A stretch of DNA of 64,000 nucleotides from Hyphodiscus hymeniophilus (Eukaryota > Ascomycota > Leotiomycetes > Helotiales > Hyphodiscaceae), in contig VNKQ01000006.1 in NCBI GenBank assembly GCA_016508695.1, forward strand, positions 1,178,001 through 1,242,000. Reading direction: 5' to 3'. Positions 44,904 to 57,006 of this stretch are shown here, piece after piece. The notes under the pieces are model-generated. The model searched no databases. It worked only from the letters and a program-made list of their open reading frames with translations, and was not told the DNA's origin. A program made the position numbers and the translations under genes. Within the stretch, counting starts at the first letter, position 1. Every line of letters starts with the position of its first letter.

Positions 44904-46521
44904 ATGGAGTCCTCACCCCTCATTATAGTCAGTACACGCCAAAAACTGGGCGATTAGGAGATGAGGTGTCTAACAGTCGACGTAGGCTCACGACCATGCT
45001 CGAGCTGCTTCCATAGCAACACAGAGCTCCGACACCACAGTTGCCATAAATGAACATGCTCTCGCTGCAGGAGAATTTGCAAAGGCGGCATCTGGGACAG
45101 GAAGCGCCGAGGCTTTGAGAACATTGCGACTGCTTGAGCAGCATCACCACAAACTCTCTGAGTTGCTTCGATACCCCTCCGAGAATCCCGTCACAAGTTC
45201 CCCCGGCGAAACAGAGGTACAAAGCACCACAGAGAAGCCTATTTCGACATCTGCTGCAGTTGCAGAGTTACGAGCTTCAAAGTCAGACATTGGACCTCGC
45301 TCATCCTCACCTCTCCGAAACCCACCTGGCCTCCAACATCCCCGACGTCTTCCTCCGCGCGATCTGAGTTCCTCTATTGCGAGCAATCTTGCTTCGGCGA
45401 GAGGAATCAGGTCAAACTACATCAGGCAGCCATCTTCTCCAAGCCTTTCTTCGCAGCAAGCACACGGAAATCTTGAGACGCATAGGCGCAAGCTATCAAA
45501 TGTACCCCAAAGCATTCCCGAACATTCTCAACCCAGCTGGCTTCCACCTACACAGTCACAATCCCGCAAGGCAGAACCTCAGACAGGAACTTCTATAACA
45601 TCTGCCGTAGCAGAGCCAGCAGCTTCTACCACAAACGATGATGGATTCTCACGTTTCTACAACACTTTTGAAAATATATTGTCCAAGTTGTCTGCCCCAC
45701 TAGCATTTGCTGGTCTGCCTTTGACGAGTGAAGAAAATCCTTCTCCGACTCCCGACGTATCTTCTCCCAACGCCAAAAAGATCAGAGGCCAGAAGGAAAG
45801 AAGTCCCTCTGACCCCGATCTCACAAAGTACTTCTCCCGGTCCGCACTTCGAGCCACGGTCGCAGGTACCTCTGGCAACGATTCATTCTACGTCGTTCCT
45901 CCGAGTGGTCACACCGTCTCATACGCACACATATTGTCCTTTGCTGAGAAAGAGAAGCGTCGGCTAGCAGCCTCGATGCATAGCGAGAACCCTGACTTAT
46001 TCGCTGATCCCGACGAAGATGACTTTTTCGACGCCAAAGAATTGCCCGGACCTCCGTCACCCACCTCGTCAAAACGATTTATGGCGGGCAATAAGAGGCT
46101 CGGCGGTAAGCAATTGGAGGTCAAAGTCGAGGAGCTAGATCTAGAGAACAAGAGTCTGAAGGAAGTCGTGGATAAGTTGAGCAAGAGGCTTCATGCCTTT
46201 GAGATGGCTGCCCAGAACAGTAGTATGGCGCTCCAGGAGAGCATGCGTTTGATGCGACCGATGTCACCTGCGCCGGAGGCTATGAGCGGAGATGGTGTGC
46301 TGAGGAAAAGAGTGGCAGAGTTGGAGGAACATGTTGCACTCGGAGGCAGGGAAATCGAAAGACTGGGAAGGGAGAATGAGAAATTGAAGAGTGTTGTTGC
46401 CAGGTATCGGGAGAGATGGGAGAAATTGAAGGAGGGTGCCAAGACTCGCAGAGATGGTGGCAAGGAGGGTAGTATGAAAGATGGACAGGGAAAACGAGAC
46501 GATCCTGGACTTGGTCGATAA
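44904..46521 (+). CDS. MIT-like and coiled-coil protein, possible Atg38/NRBF2 relative
   Basis: Proposed exons 44904-44927 (MESSPLII) and 44986-46521 give 519 residues. The 58-nt intron has a GTCAGT donor, a CTAAC branch site and a GTAG acceptor; exon 1 is the least certain part. The N-terminus forms a helical hairpin (AHDHARAAS, EHALAAGEFAKAASGT, EALRTLRLLEQHHHKLSELL) like MIT domains. A Ser/Pro-rich linker contains FSRFYNTFENILSKLSAPLAF, a likely amphipathic helix. The C-terminal 170 residues are coiled coil (ELDLENKSLKEVVDKLSKRL, LEEHVALGGREIERLG). MIT plus coiled coil is the layout of Atg38/NRBF2 in the autophagy PI3-kinase complex; I offer this as a hypothesis only. It is transcribed divergently from the LAM-type gene. 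Confidence 0.85.
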
Positions 46522-47473
46522 GTTGCTGGATGATGGTGCTCCGCGGAGATCTCTGGCTAAGTGTAAACGGATTCCGACGCTCAGGACAGATGCAGCATGG
46601 CTTCTCAGCATCTCACTCCCATAATTTCGTCAAAATCGTGCAAGGACACAAATATCTTCTCTCAAAACTTTGCCCTTCTATTCATTTCTGCTTGACGCTC
46701 TCAATTCCTGATCACTACCAAATATCTATTCTCAAATCGAATAGTCACAGCGCACATTCAGATGACTTGTGAGTCGACATTGTTGGGCGTCAAAGCATCT
46801 ATTCGTGAGGGTATTCTCATGGTACAGGTTTGTACGGTTTTACATTTAAATGCTGTACTTCGTGATACAAGTATATATTTTGCAACTCATGTATGCCCGA
46901 AATCCAACACATATCTCACCTCATCTAGGAGTTCACTTGCTCAAGTGAAGTTCCTACGCGTCCATCTTATGGGCAGTAAATATGCGCCTCAGCATCATTC
47001 TAAACCTCGTCGGGCCGTCAGGGGCTCGAGCCGTGGCACATCTCCATTGACGGATATCACAGTCCAGGCAACGTTGTAGGTCACGGAGGCAGTCGCTGCT
47101 GACTTGACAATTCCACCTGCACACTAACTATGCAGGCTCTCGCGAACAGCATTCCTTTCTGGCAATGATTGGACATTTCAAGTCTGCTTTGAATACTGTA
47201 AAATCAAGAAGGCATTAAACGGATGATACGACGATAATACCCTGCAGGTGCTGTGAAGGAGAAATATAACAAATCGGAAGCATGTTCCCACCCCCATGGT
47301 GCCCGCTTTAAGTGGCTCTTGTACGGCTACGGTTCAGGGATTGGGTCGGACGGACTTTAGGGAAATATCCGCCAAAATGTCGTACTTGTAGACAACTTAA
47401 GGGGGGGAACCTTCACGACCATATGAACTTCCAGGAAAAGTCTCTTAAAGTAAGCGAATTCTTAGCAGTCAAG
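46522..47473. other. Intergenic/promoter stretch
   Basis: About 950 bp between two plus-strand genes, with no supported gene or repeat. The frame ahead of the methyltransferase ATG is open upstream, but the added residues are not protein-like, so the ATG at 47474 is preferred. Confidence 0.5.
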
Positions 47474-48639
47474 ATGGCAACTACAAGTATTCCAAGTTCA
47501 GATCCTCAAGCATTCGGTCGATCTAAGGATGTGTCTTCATACAGACAGGAGCCTGGAGAGAAACTCGGCGCACTTGCCCGTGAATTGCTCGAAGATTATA
47601 GCAAAGTCTCTCCTGAGGAGGTAGAAAGCCATGTCAAGAATATAGTAAGTACCATGCCTGAGATCACCAAGTCCGATTGACCAAAATGTCAACAGCGGGA
47701 CGAGGCTTGGGACATCTTCCCATATCCATGCATAGGCGGCTTTCGATTCTTGGATTTGTGAGTGTTTTGACTTTGTTCCACTTCCTTGAGCCACGGAAGA
47801 CAGTGCTTTATTGACCTGACTGATACACCCACCATAGAGCCATTGCGACTACTCCAGAGTACCCAGCCATCATTGAGCGGTTGAAGACAGGGAATGAGAC
47901 GTTTCTCGACCTGGGTTGTTGTTTCGGTCAAGAGTATGTATTCCGAGACGGTGTCCCATTTCATTATGGTACTACACTAGGTGTTATGAGCGGGACAAGA
48001 ATCCGCAACTAGACTCTCCTCTCATACCATAAATTTGCTGATACAAAATCTAGGCTGAGAAGGGTTGCCTTCGATGGAGCTCCCACTGAAAGTCTTTACG
48101 GTTGTGATTTGAGGCCTGAGTTCTTTGACTTGGGCTACAAACTGTTCAGAGACAAAGAGACTCTGAAAAGCAAATTTCTCGCGGTGGACATATTCGACTC
48201 ATCGTCTGCTCTGAGTAGCTTGTATGGGAAAGTTGATATCATCTATGCTGGCTCCTTTCTTCATTTGTTTGAGTATGCAAAGCAAGTCGAGGTCTGCAAG
48301 CAGATTGTGAAACTTTTGAAGGATACGAAGGGTTCGTTGTTGTTAGGTCGACAAGTCGGTAATCTTGATGCTGGAAATATAGTCCGTGATACGAACACGG
48401 CCAGAACTGTCTTCAGGTGAGCCACAGACTTTTTTGATGCCCCCTTGCTTGCCGGAACCAGCGATGCTGATCTGAGAATAAGGCACAACAACGAGAGCTT
48501 CAAAAATATGTGGGATGAGGTAGGGGAGGCAACAGGAACGAAGTGGAGAGTCGAAACTGAAATGAAGGAGATTAAGGAAAGATTCGATGCTCATGGGCCG
48601 AATGTGCGCCGACTAAGATTTGCCGTATTTCGGGAGTAG
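47474..48639 (+). CDS. SAM-dependent methyltransferase (fungal small-molecule type)
   Basis: Five exons (47474-47644, 47696-47757, 47838-47933, 48054-48416, 48483-48639) give 282 residues with every junction in frame. Rossmann-fold methyltransferase motif I is [11 protein letters not shown] (about residues 100-110). It is followed by the acidic post-strand motif [14 protein letters not shown] and a motif II/III-like region [15 protein letters not shown]. Upstream is the family-typical [17 protein letters not shown], seen in fungal methyltransferases often found in secondary-metabolite clusters. The last exon provides [21 protein letters not shown] and the C-terminal strand. Soluble, probably cytosolic; substrate unknown. 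No biosynthetic core enzyme lies in the flanks, so the gene seems to stand alone. Confidence 0.93.
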
Positions 48640-48955
48640 GCTAAAATAGAGTACACGGTAATCCAACTGACCCTGTATCTTGGATCACAACTAAAAATTA
48701 CGCGAATGGTTATTGTAAAGATAATCCTTGGTTTGAACTATTGTGAAGTCTCTTTGCACTGAGGGTCTATGGATGGCCAATCACACACTCAATGGTTGTG
48801 AGCAGGGGACACAGACACAACTCAATGAAAACGTCTAACATCATCAATCACATGAAACATGGACGTACAATCATATATATAGAGCGTACTTGCGAACCCT
48901 TGCCGTAACAAACTTGGAACAAGCCATTATTCAATTGAGTCCCAGGACCAGCCTG
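48640..48955. other. Convergent intergenic stretch
   Basis: Sequence between the converging methyltransferase and deaminase genes. Nothing recognised. Confidence 0.5.
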
Positions 48956-50200
48956 CTACGTAATTCGAGCGATGCTGGAATGAAACCTCTCAATCTCGTC
49001 CAGAATCTCGCGCTTTACCTCTTCGGCAGCCCAGCACATGTCAACGGAGTCTCTCTCTACTCTGGCAATCTCTGCATCTGTGAAGCCGGCCTTGACCCTC
49101 AATAATCCCAGATTCTGCGTGATCCAATTACTCTCAACATACGCAGGGCTGTCCGAGCTGACATTGACCTTAATCCCAGCATCGAAGATTGTTCTCACAT
49201 GTCCAAAAAGATCCTCCTCTTTATGGTGTCTGACATATGCCCAAGGGCAGAGTGTAACTCCTATTCCATTATTTTTAATCAAAGCAACCAATTCCGGTCG
49301 CTCAGCAGCATCAAGCCCATGATCAAGACGATCCGCTCCTGTACCACCTACAGATTCGGCCACTTGGCGGATATGCTCGTGAGTGTCTTTCTGGGTGACG
49401 TCGCAATGGCACGTGAGTTTGAACCCATCTCCCCGGGCACGGAGGTAGAGGGGTTCGAAGAGTGAGGGAGGGCGATCGTATTCATTTGAGTCGAGACCAA
49501 TACCTACGATCATCTCTTTGTAGAGCAATGCGGCTTCGTAGTGCTCCATTGCTGATTCGGGTGGCATGTCGCGCAACATACACATGATCCATTGCGATTT
49601 GACCTTTTCTTGTCAGCATTGCCAAAGTCTCGAACGGCGGTGACGAACGTTGAGATCGCGCTCTGCATCAAGCTGTGCTCTTTTGAACCCTTCCATGAAG
49701 GTTCCGAAATGAACTCCTCTCCGGGTGTGAGCCTGTGGGTCAAAGAATGGTTCGCAATATCTGACATTCATTTTTGCCGCTTTATCGAAGTAATCCATTG
49801 CTAACTCATAAAAATCATCTTCCATTCTCAAAACTTCCATGCCGCCATAGTATGCATCGAAAAATGCAGAGACCTGATTTGCTCCTTTGATGCTGCGAGG
49901 CTGGAGAAGATTGTACATTTCTTTCAGCTCTTCCAATGAGGTGAAAGTTTTGTTCAGTCTCTTAGAGTGCAGAGGGATGCTGTTGCGTTGTCCAAGTCTG
50001 AATCGGAGCTCTGGAGTAAGAGTTCCTTCAATGTGGATGTGAAGCTCCACTTTGGGTATTCCAGCTATAAAACGGTCATCGAGATTGTTGACTTGCTGTT
50101 TCCCTGTGATTCCATGATTTAGCAAATTACTAGGTCATTTAACACCCAATGACCAGAGTAGCTTACACTCCTGAAGTATCTCGTACCGAATAGGACCCAT
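48956..50200 (-). CDS. Adenosine/adenine deaminase family protein
   Basis: Three exons (50167-50200, 49649-50103, 48956-49603) give 378 residues. The first exon codes MGPIRYEILQE; intron 2 has a GTTCGT donor and AAAAG acceptor. The metal-dependent hydrolase residues are visible: H33-I-H35 in VELHIHIEGT, H229 in LTCHCDV, H258 in DRLDHGL, and D314 in VSSDSPAY. In classical adenosine deaminase the third zinc His is followed by AGE, with the Glu catalytic; here the context is HCDV, which I recall as common in this fungal subgroup, so the substrate may differ. It probably deaminates a purine base or nucleoside in the cytosol. The frame is open upstream of the start, but the short first exon gives the best N-terminus. 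Confidence 0.9.
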
Positions 50201-52354
50201 AGTGGCTGGTATTCCCCGTAAAAAGCGGCTGCGTGAACGGCTGTATTCGACTGATCTACTAGTTGGATTCAGGAATACAGGGGCAATTGTTGTTTTGCAT
50301 TTGACTCTGAAGGACCAAGGAATGGTTGTTTGCATGTCAAATGGCGATCGAAAATCTTGAGGCATTTGCTCCAACACTAAGTTTGTCCTCGATGACTCAG
50401 CCCCAACAGGCTACGCGGTATCGACTGCCTTCCAGCAGACCAAAAGATTTCGTACTTACCGTGGAGTTTCGAGGATTTGTGGAAAATAGAGGTACATCTG
50501 AACAGGTTCCAGAAGTGTAACAGTATAATCCTGCGGGTGTACGAGGAAGCAAGATCAAAATGAGAACTAATTCCTAGCGACTGGGCTACTCGGGGACTTC
50601 AAGACCAACGACAAGTTCTAACGTGGCTCTTCACTACCATTTCTTCCCATGAGAGGAGCGTCATCAGAAGCGATCAATTACAATAACAACGAGGCAAGAA
50701 GATTTTCAACGAGGCTGCGATCATCCCTCTGAAGAGGCGCTCAACAGGATAAAAGAAATGATCTCAATCCACTCTCAACATGCCATCATATTTAGTGCAC
50801 GTCGCTCTTTCCTGCCAGATTGACATTGTCTGTTTGGATCTGCGTCTAGGATGGCCTGCATGTATGGCCAGATTCCTTATGCAAACCAATGCCTGGCAAG
50901 AAAGGCGGACAAGACATAATGAAGACAATGCGCTGTGGACAAGAAATCAGCCATTTCCACAGCCATTGGAGCCCCAAACAATAGGTTTCACGAGAACACC
51001 CGATCATGAGTTTCAACTTGCTCTTCGTACAATCCTTAAGGCCTTTGCCGTAATCTTTACACAACGATTTCCCTTTCGTCGCTAGTAAATTCCGGCCGCA
51101 CAATACCTTCACAGACTCTTCGTCAAAGACGACCTCGAGATGAGGGTACTTGCCCAATCCTTTTCAGCCTCTCAGGAAACTGAACTATGAGTACAAGTAT
51201 TCTTGTATGCTGTAGAAAATTCGATCGAGGTCCTAACCCCTCATACTCGCTGGAGATATTTGCTTACGCTGGGGTCCAACTGGAGTACCAAATTACCGCT
51301 AATTTATTTGAGCCTGTAGGTGTTCAGAGACTTCTCGAGCACATTGACACTATGGAGAGTATTCAAGGTCAAGTCCACAGACTTCGACTTATAGTCAAAT
51401 CCACATCAGGCTAAATGAGACTCGTTTCGTGTCACGTTAAGGACCTCAGCTAATACTGGGTAGATTTAAACACTTCTGTCCAACATTCTTGGATAGTTCG
51501 CAACAGGTTGGGAAGAAATGCCCCGATGCCAAGGGTCTAACAAGCAGTAAATTTGGTGCCTATCGTACTTCAACATTCCTTACCGAACCTAAGTCCTCTC
51601 TGGAGCTATCAGAAAATGGACATCTGGCGACACTCGCGCCTCGTCCTTCCGCGTTTCAAGACACAGTGTACAACCAAAATAGCCGCCGCAGCAGCTCTGG
51701 ATCACAGCATGAATGGCATCACGGAACTTTCCTTCGTCTGTGCCATGCTACACTGTAGCCGGAGGCCTGAATTGAAGGCTCGGCGTGATCAAACTTTGAA
51801 ACTTTGCCATACATTATTGTCAGAAACTCGGAAGTGAAGGATAAAAGAAGATGATATAACACCCCGGATGTCCTTCTTCTTCCTAATCTAATCATTTCGT
51901 GAAGTCGATCAGAAAGCACCTGCACTTCTTGCGCTTCTTGATCTCTAAATATGATATCTTCTGTTCCTCACACATGTATATTTTTTGGGCTACAGCGCGT
52001 GGCTGGAGCATGTAGGATGGCGCAGTCAAAAATCCAAGCTAGCTCCACTGCAGATCGCTACGTATCGACATACGAGTACAGGCCTACAGGAATTGCCGTC
52101 GCGACGACTTCACAATCTCTTCTTCTGTTCTTATGACTTGCGAGGCAATCGAGATGGGAGAGAACATCGCCGACATTGTCGCATAAAACTCGAGTTTCGT
52201 CTTTTAACTCCTTGCCTTCCCGATCGTCATCCCAGCTTCGCATCACCCAACACAGACTGGGCTGAACCCCTACATACCGAGGGACCAGACGATCAAACCT
52301 CCTCAATTATCAAAGCAGAGAAGACTGAAGCGCTATCAATAAATAGCACGCAAG
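50201..52354. other. 2.2 kb gene-poor stretch
   Basis: No gene is convincingly supported. A minus-strand frame around 51,050-51,157 (GKYPHLEVVFDEESVK before a GTATTG donor) looks faintly exon-like but could not be extended. The rest is ordinary intergenic sequence; the right end is the RGD1 promoter and leader. Confidence 0.45.
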
Positions 52355-54896
52355 ATGGACGAGGATAATAATTTCGACAGACCACTCTCGGGGCACGCTG
52401 ATTTCCCGAGCACACAACACGAGAGAACTGGAAGCATGTCGCTGGGCGCAGCTGCGAACCCCAATGGTGATGAGGTTTCCCCGATCAATGGTGACTCTGC
52501 TGCTGCTTCGACCATAGCGCCTCCACCAGCTCAGGTTGATCCGAATGCAAGAGTTGTCCATGATGTGATAAATTCAGAGGTGAGCGCCTGTCGAAGGACC
52601 ACAAGAATAAGGCAGCTAACAATAGTCCTCAGATTGGTGTCCAAACCCTCCTCAATCGCCTCAAGCAAAGCATAGCGTCTGCAAAAGTATGTAATATCTG
52701 TGAATCCATACAAACGAATTCGTGACTGACAACGAACTCAGGAGTTTGCGCTATTCCTCAAGAAACGATCGACTCTGGAGGAGGAACATTCGAGTGGGCT
52801 CAAAAAGCTGTGCAGAATCACCGCCGAGGGTATTCGAAAACCAGAGAATCGGCATGGTACATTCCTACAATCCTACGAAGAGGTCACAATGATACACGAG
52901 CGGATGGCAGAAAATGGGACACAATTCGCCCTCTCGTTGCATCAAATGCATGAAGACTTGCTAGATTTGGTCGGCCAAATAGAGAGAAATCGAAAGCATT
53001 GGAAAGCAACTGGATTGGCAGCTGAGCAGCATGTGCAGGATGCTGAAAATGCTATGAGGAAATCAAAGGCAAAATATGACTCGCTTGCGGATGACTACGA
53101 TAGAGCTAGGACGGGGGACAAACAAGCGGGCAAGAAGTTTGGTCTCAAAGGCCCCAAATCTGCTGCACAGCACGAGGAAGACCTTCTCAAAAAGGTGCAA
53201 GCAGCAGACGCGGACTATTCGCAGAAGGTTCAAATTGCTCTAAGGGAACGATCAGAACTCCTGTCCAAGCTGAGGCCAGACGCCGTGAAGTCAGTGGAGG
53301 ATCTGATCAGGGAATGCGATTCCGCTTTGACATTACAAATGCAGAAGTTTGGTAAGCTGGCTGTCAAACGAGGAAGAAGTTTGCTAATTGGCATCAAGCA
53401 TCTTTCAATGAGAAACTTCTGCTAAGCAATGGCCTGAACATCAGTCCTATCAAAGGAAACGAGAACCTCAAAACCCCTCGCAGTCTCCGAGAAGCTGTGT
53501 TTGCCATTGACAATGACAAGGATTTTAGCAACTATATAAGCAGCTTCGGGAGCAAAGTCCCACCTCGATCTTCAGAGATCAAGTACGAGCGTCACGCTGT
53601 GAGTTTTATGGACAACTGTCATTGAACCATATCTGATTCTAGTTTTAGGTTCTCAACGCCACGCAGCAACCGGCAGCTCCTGCTCCTCAACGTCAATCGG
53701 ATCCAGCAGCATCATATGCTTCTCGCCAAGGTCCTCCGGCGGGTTTTAGTCAAGGTGCTTCTCAAGGCCCTAACCAAAACCCTCCCTCAGGCTATGCGTC
53801 TGGCCTTACGCAGAGCCCTATCCAGCCATTCAGCAATCAAGGCCCTCCTGCTGTGCAAACACATGAGAGAAGTTTCAGTCAGGGCCCATCGAGCTTCGGT
53901 CAAGGTCCACCACAGCAATTCAACAATGGACGTAGCGGCTCCATGGGCTCCATTGGAGCAATGGGAGGCGCAGCAACAGGAGGATCAATGGGTGCAAACC
54001 AGAGAGGACCTCCACCAGGTCATGGGTCATACAATTCCGGTTCTATCAGCTCTGCTGGCCCCCCACAGCTCTCAACACTTCCATTTCAGACTTCGCAGAC
54101 ACCTCCGCCCCTGCTACCGCAACATCAGCCAACCCAGCCAATGTATACTCAGTCACCAGTCGCCACACAATCTCCTGCTAGTCAACTGCCTCCTTTGAAA
54201 CCTGTTTTTGGTCTCGGCTTAGAGCAGCTTTTTGAGAGAGATGGTTCAGCAGTGCCCATGGTTGTCTATCAATGTATCCAAGCTGTGGACCTCTTTGGCC
54301 TAGAAGTTGAGGGTATCTACAGATTGTCTGGCACTGCATCACATGTGACCAGACTCAAAGCTATGTTCGATAACGGTAGGTCCTGTCGCTCATCTCTCAC
54401 CTAGTTCGAGCTAATTAGTATAGATTCCACAAAGGTTGATTTCCGCAATCCGGAGAGCTTTTACCACGACGTAAATAGTGTCGCCGGATTACTTAAGCAG
54501 TTCTTTCGTGAACTACCCGATCCCCTGTTGACAGTCGAGCATTACAGTGGATTCATTGAGGCAGCTAGTTTGTCCACTCTTTCCAACTTGCAATTGCAGT
54601 ATACTAACGGTTTATTAGAGCACGAAGATGATATTGTCCGCCGTGACTCCCTCCACGCCATCATCAACGCGCTTCCTGATCCTAACTACGCCACCCTCCG
54701 AGCCCTCACACTACACTTGAACCGCGTCCAAGAAGCTTCTTCCTCTAACAGAATGAACGCCTCCAATCTCGCCATCGTATTTGGCCCTACACTTATGGGT
54801 GCTAATACTGGCCCCAACATCCAAGATGCGGGTTGGCAGGTCAGAGTTATTGATACGATCTTAAATAATACATATCAGATCTTTGACGATGACTGA
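52355..54896 (+). CDS. RGD1: Rgd1-type F-BAR and RhoGAP protein
   Basis: Six exons (52355-52579, 52633-52686, 52742-53351, 53399-53598, 53649-54375, 54424-54896) join in frame to 762 residues. An F-BAR domain runs from about residue 78 to 340 (GVQTLLNRLKQSIASAKE, FLKKRSTLEEEHSSGLKKL, then long charged helices). A Gln/Pro/Gly-rich linker follows (about 365-540). The C-terminal RhoGAP domain (about 545-762) starts at FGLGLEQLFERDG and includes the arginine finger R588 in EGIYRLSG, then LLKQFFRELPDPLL and NLAIVFGPTLMG. In yeast, Rgd1 is a GAP for Rho3 and Rho4 that binds phosphoinositides and acts at polarised growth sites; the same role at hyphal tips is likely. Exon 2 is short (54 nt). Confidence 0.96.
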
Positions 54897-55382
54897 AGGT
54901 CGACTTGGGACTGGTTTGAAGGCTGATTGGGGCATGGACTTGGGCAAACATTGGATCTGTGTCGTGATATTTTTATTATAGCATTGATGGAATTCTTGTA
55001 TGATAGGAAGGAGCAAGGCGAAGAGCGATGAGCACGACGAGCACTTGGCTGCAGTCTGAGATTGCAGATAGTTTTCTTAATGATTACGTACCTCACAGTA
55101 GCCTTTCACTTTAGTTACAAGTGAAGACACTGCTCTCTTTGGTACCCATAAGAACAGTGGTGAGGCCACTGACTCGGACATAGGATATCTGTCGCGGGGC
55201 TACTTAGTAAGACATCGGCACCATGACGTTGCTTGGGTTTCAAATGGTTCCAATTAATAACCTATCCTGTTGCTCATACTGCATGCGCAAAAAGTTATCC
55301 ATATCCCTTGGCAGAGACTTTCCCGCATCAACTCCCGTCCATCTTTAGTAATTTCAACTTCCAAGACCGAAAACTTCAAGCT
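54897..55382. other. Convergent intergenic stretch
   Basis: Sequence between the converging RGD1 gene and the SET-MYND pseudogene. Nothing recognised. Confidence 0.5.
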
Positions 55383-57006
55383 TCATAACTCTGATTGACA
55401 CCTTGTGCACATACATTGCTCACCTACCGAAATCCTTAGCAATTCCTGCCTCTGAGCCTTGCCCATATCTGCCAAATTGGGCTCAGTAAGGTAGTTGATA
55501 AACACCTCCTGCCCACTCTTGATGTCCATCGAAGCCAGATACTTTTGTTGGCGTCCTTCGAAATAATCGACTGAGATCTGGCAGTCAGCTTCGCAACTGT
55601 GGTTGAAGAACGAGCGAATTGGGTCCAGGATGAAGGAAAAGATGTTGGTGGGATCTTTGCTGTGGATACCATTGGTCACTTTCCGGAATCTGTTAGACTG
55701 CGAGTCAGCGTGTGGTTCCCGTCTGTAGGGATGACGCCTACCAAAGCTGTTCAAGAACGCAAGCATCGTAGTCGGAGTTTGCAAAGACATCAATACCGAG
55801 ATATTGGAGAATATCGATGGGGCCAGTGACATGACCTTCGAGACCCCAAGGAACAAGACGCTTGAAGTCAATTTCACTGGGCGATAAAAACCCTGCGAAG
55901 ATGGGGTTTTCCAAGGGATGCACACTACCTTGAACGCAGATAGCCAGCATGCGAAGGAACACCAGTTTTGTGAACTCGGAAGAGTCACCGTGGATACCAC
56001 CGACGTGTGCCGCTTTGTACAACTGACTGAAGTCCTTGCCATGTAAAGCCTGGTGGTAATGCACGTAACCTTGGCTCTGACAAGCGGTGCTGCAGTAAAA
56101 GACCTTCGGGCAGCACTTCAGGGCCACAGGACCGTCGATGGTTAGAAGGTTGGTAGAGCAGTTGAAGCACTCCCCTGTCAGATCGGCGAAAGGCGTACCC
56201 AGCTGCTCAGTAGATATACTGATTGGGTTTTCAGATCGAGTAAGACGGTTCCTTTTGGAAAGTGGATTTTCGCAAACATTCCATAGCCACCGATATTGGA
56301 TTTTCTTACTTCAAGGACAGGCGAACGTTCTTTCAGGAGTTTGTTACATGCCGCGATGACATCTTCTATCAGAAAGTTAGCCTGCATACTGGTGTTATAA
56401 GTAAACTGGAATTGTAGCGTTTTGGAGCTGTGCCAGAGCAAAAGGGGTGCGCATCAGCTCCCGAGCCCTACTCTCAGATAAAAGTAAACGGGCATAAAAG
56501 CAGTACGTACCGCTTCTCTCGATCATGTTTTGGGAAAGCCATGGGTATCGCTGCATTTCGAGCTTTCCCATAGCATCCGTTGTGGTGATTATTCCGCCGA
56601 CTCTCTCTCGTGGCGATGATATCGTAGTTCCAAGTTTCCCATTGCATTGGGACTCGCAGGCAAGTTTGAGGATCGAGAAGTCTTGTCCTCGGGATAATCC
56701 CCTAATGCCTGCTTGCAAATTTCGATCCCGTCCTTTGGGGCGTCGAGATCATGCAGAGCAGCCAGCAGAGCAAAATAGCTATGTCACGTCAGATGAGGAG
56801 ATGGTAATTTCGATACTCCACAATACGTACGAAGCTTTCCTGAGTTCACAGAAAGTAGCCGTTGCTTGCCTGTGGAACCCTTCCGAGTCTCTGGCAACCT
56901 CTCCACTCAGCCACATCTTGAATGCAGGATTCGTGATCTTGTTAGGGTCGTTTTTTGACCCTTCTACTCTGCCAAACCCCAAGTGCCCAGTACATCCACG
57001 GGTCAT
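55383..57006 (-). pseudogene. Frameshifted TPR-like/SET-MYND (SMYD-type) gene
   Basis: SET and MYND elements are in the right order but different frames. The N-terminal SET part (VLEVRKSNIGGYGMFA, PKGTVLL) at 56,230-56,400 is one frame off the following segment (TPFADLTGECFNC, CCPKVFYCSTACQSQGYVHYH, a MYND zinc finger), with no intron of workable length between. The next exon (FILDPIRSFFNHSCEADCQI, GQEVFINYL, GEQCMCTRC) can be joined only by a splice that creates a stop, as if one G were missing before the GTAGGC at about 55,737. A third shift lies near 56,680, between a TPR-like stretch (YFALLAALHDLDAPKDGIE) and the following frame. An intact relative would be a protein-lysine methyltransferase. 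Sequencing error is the alternative. The 5' limit is approximate. Confidence 0.6.

Noticed and set aside
51050..51157. Exon-like minus-strand segment before a GTATTG donor
   Set aside because: Could not be joined to any other exon or matched to a family.
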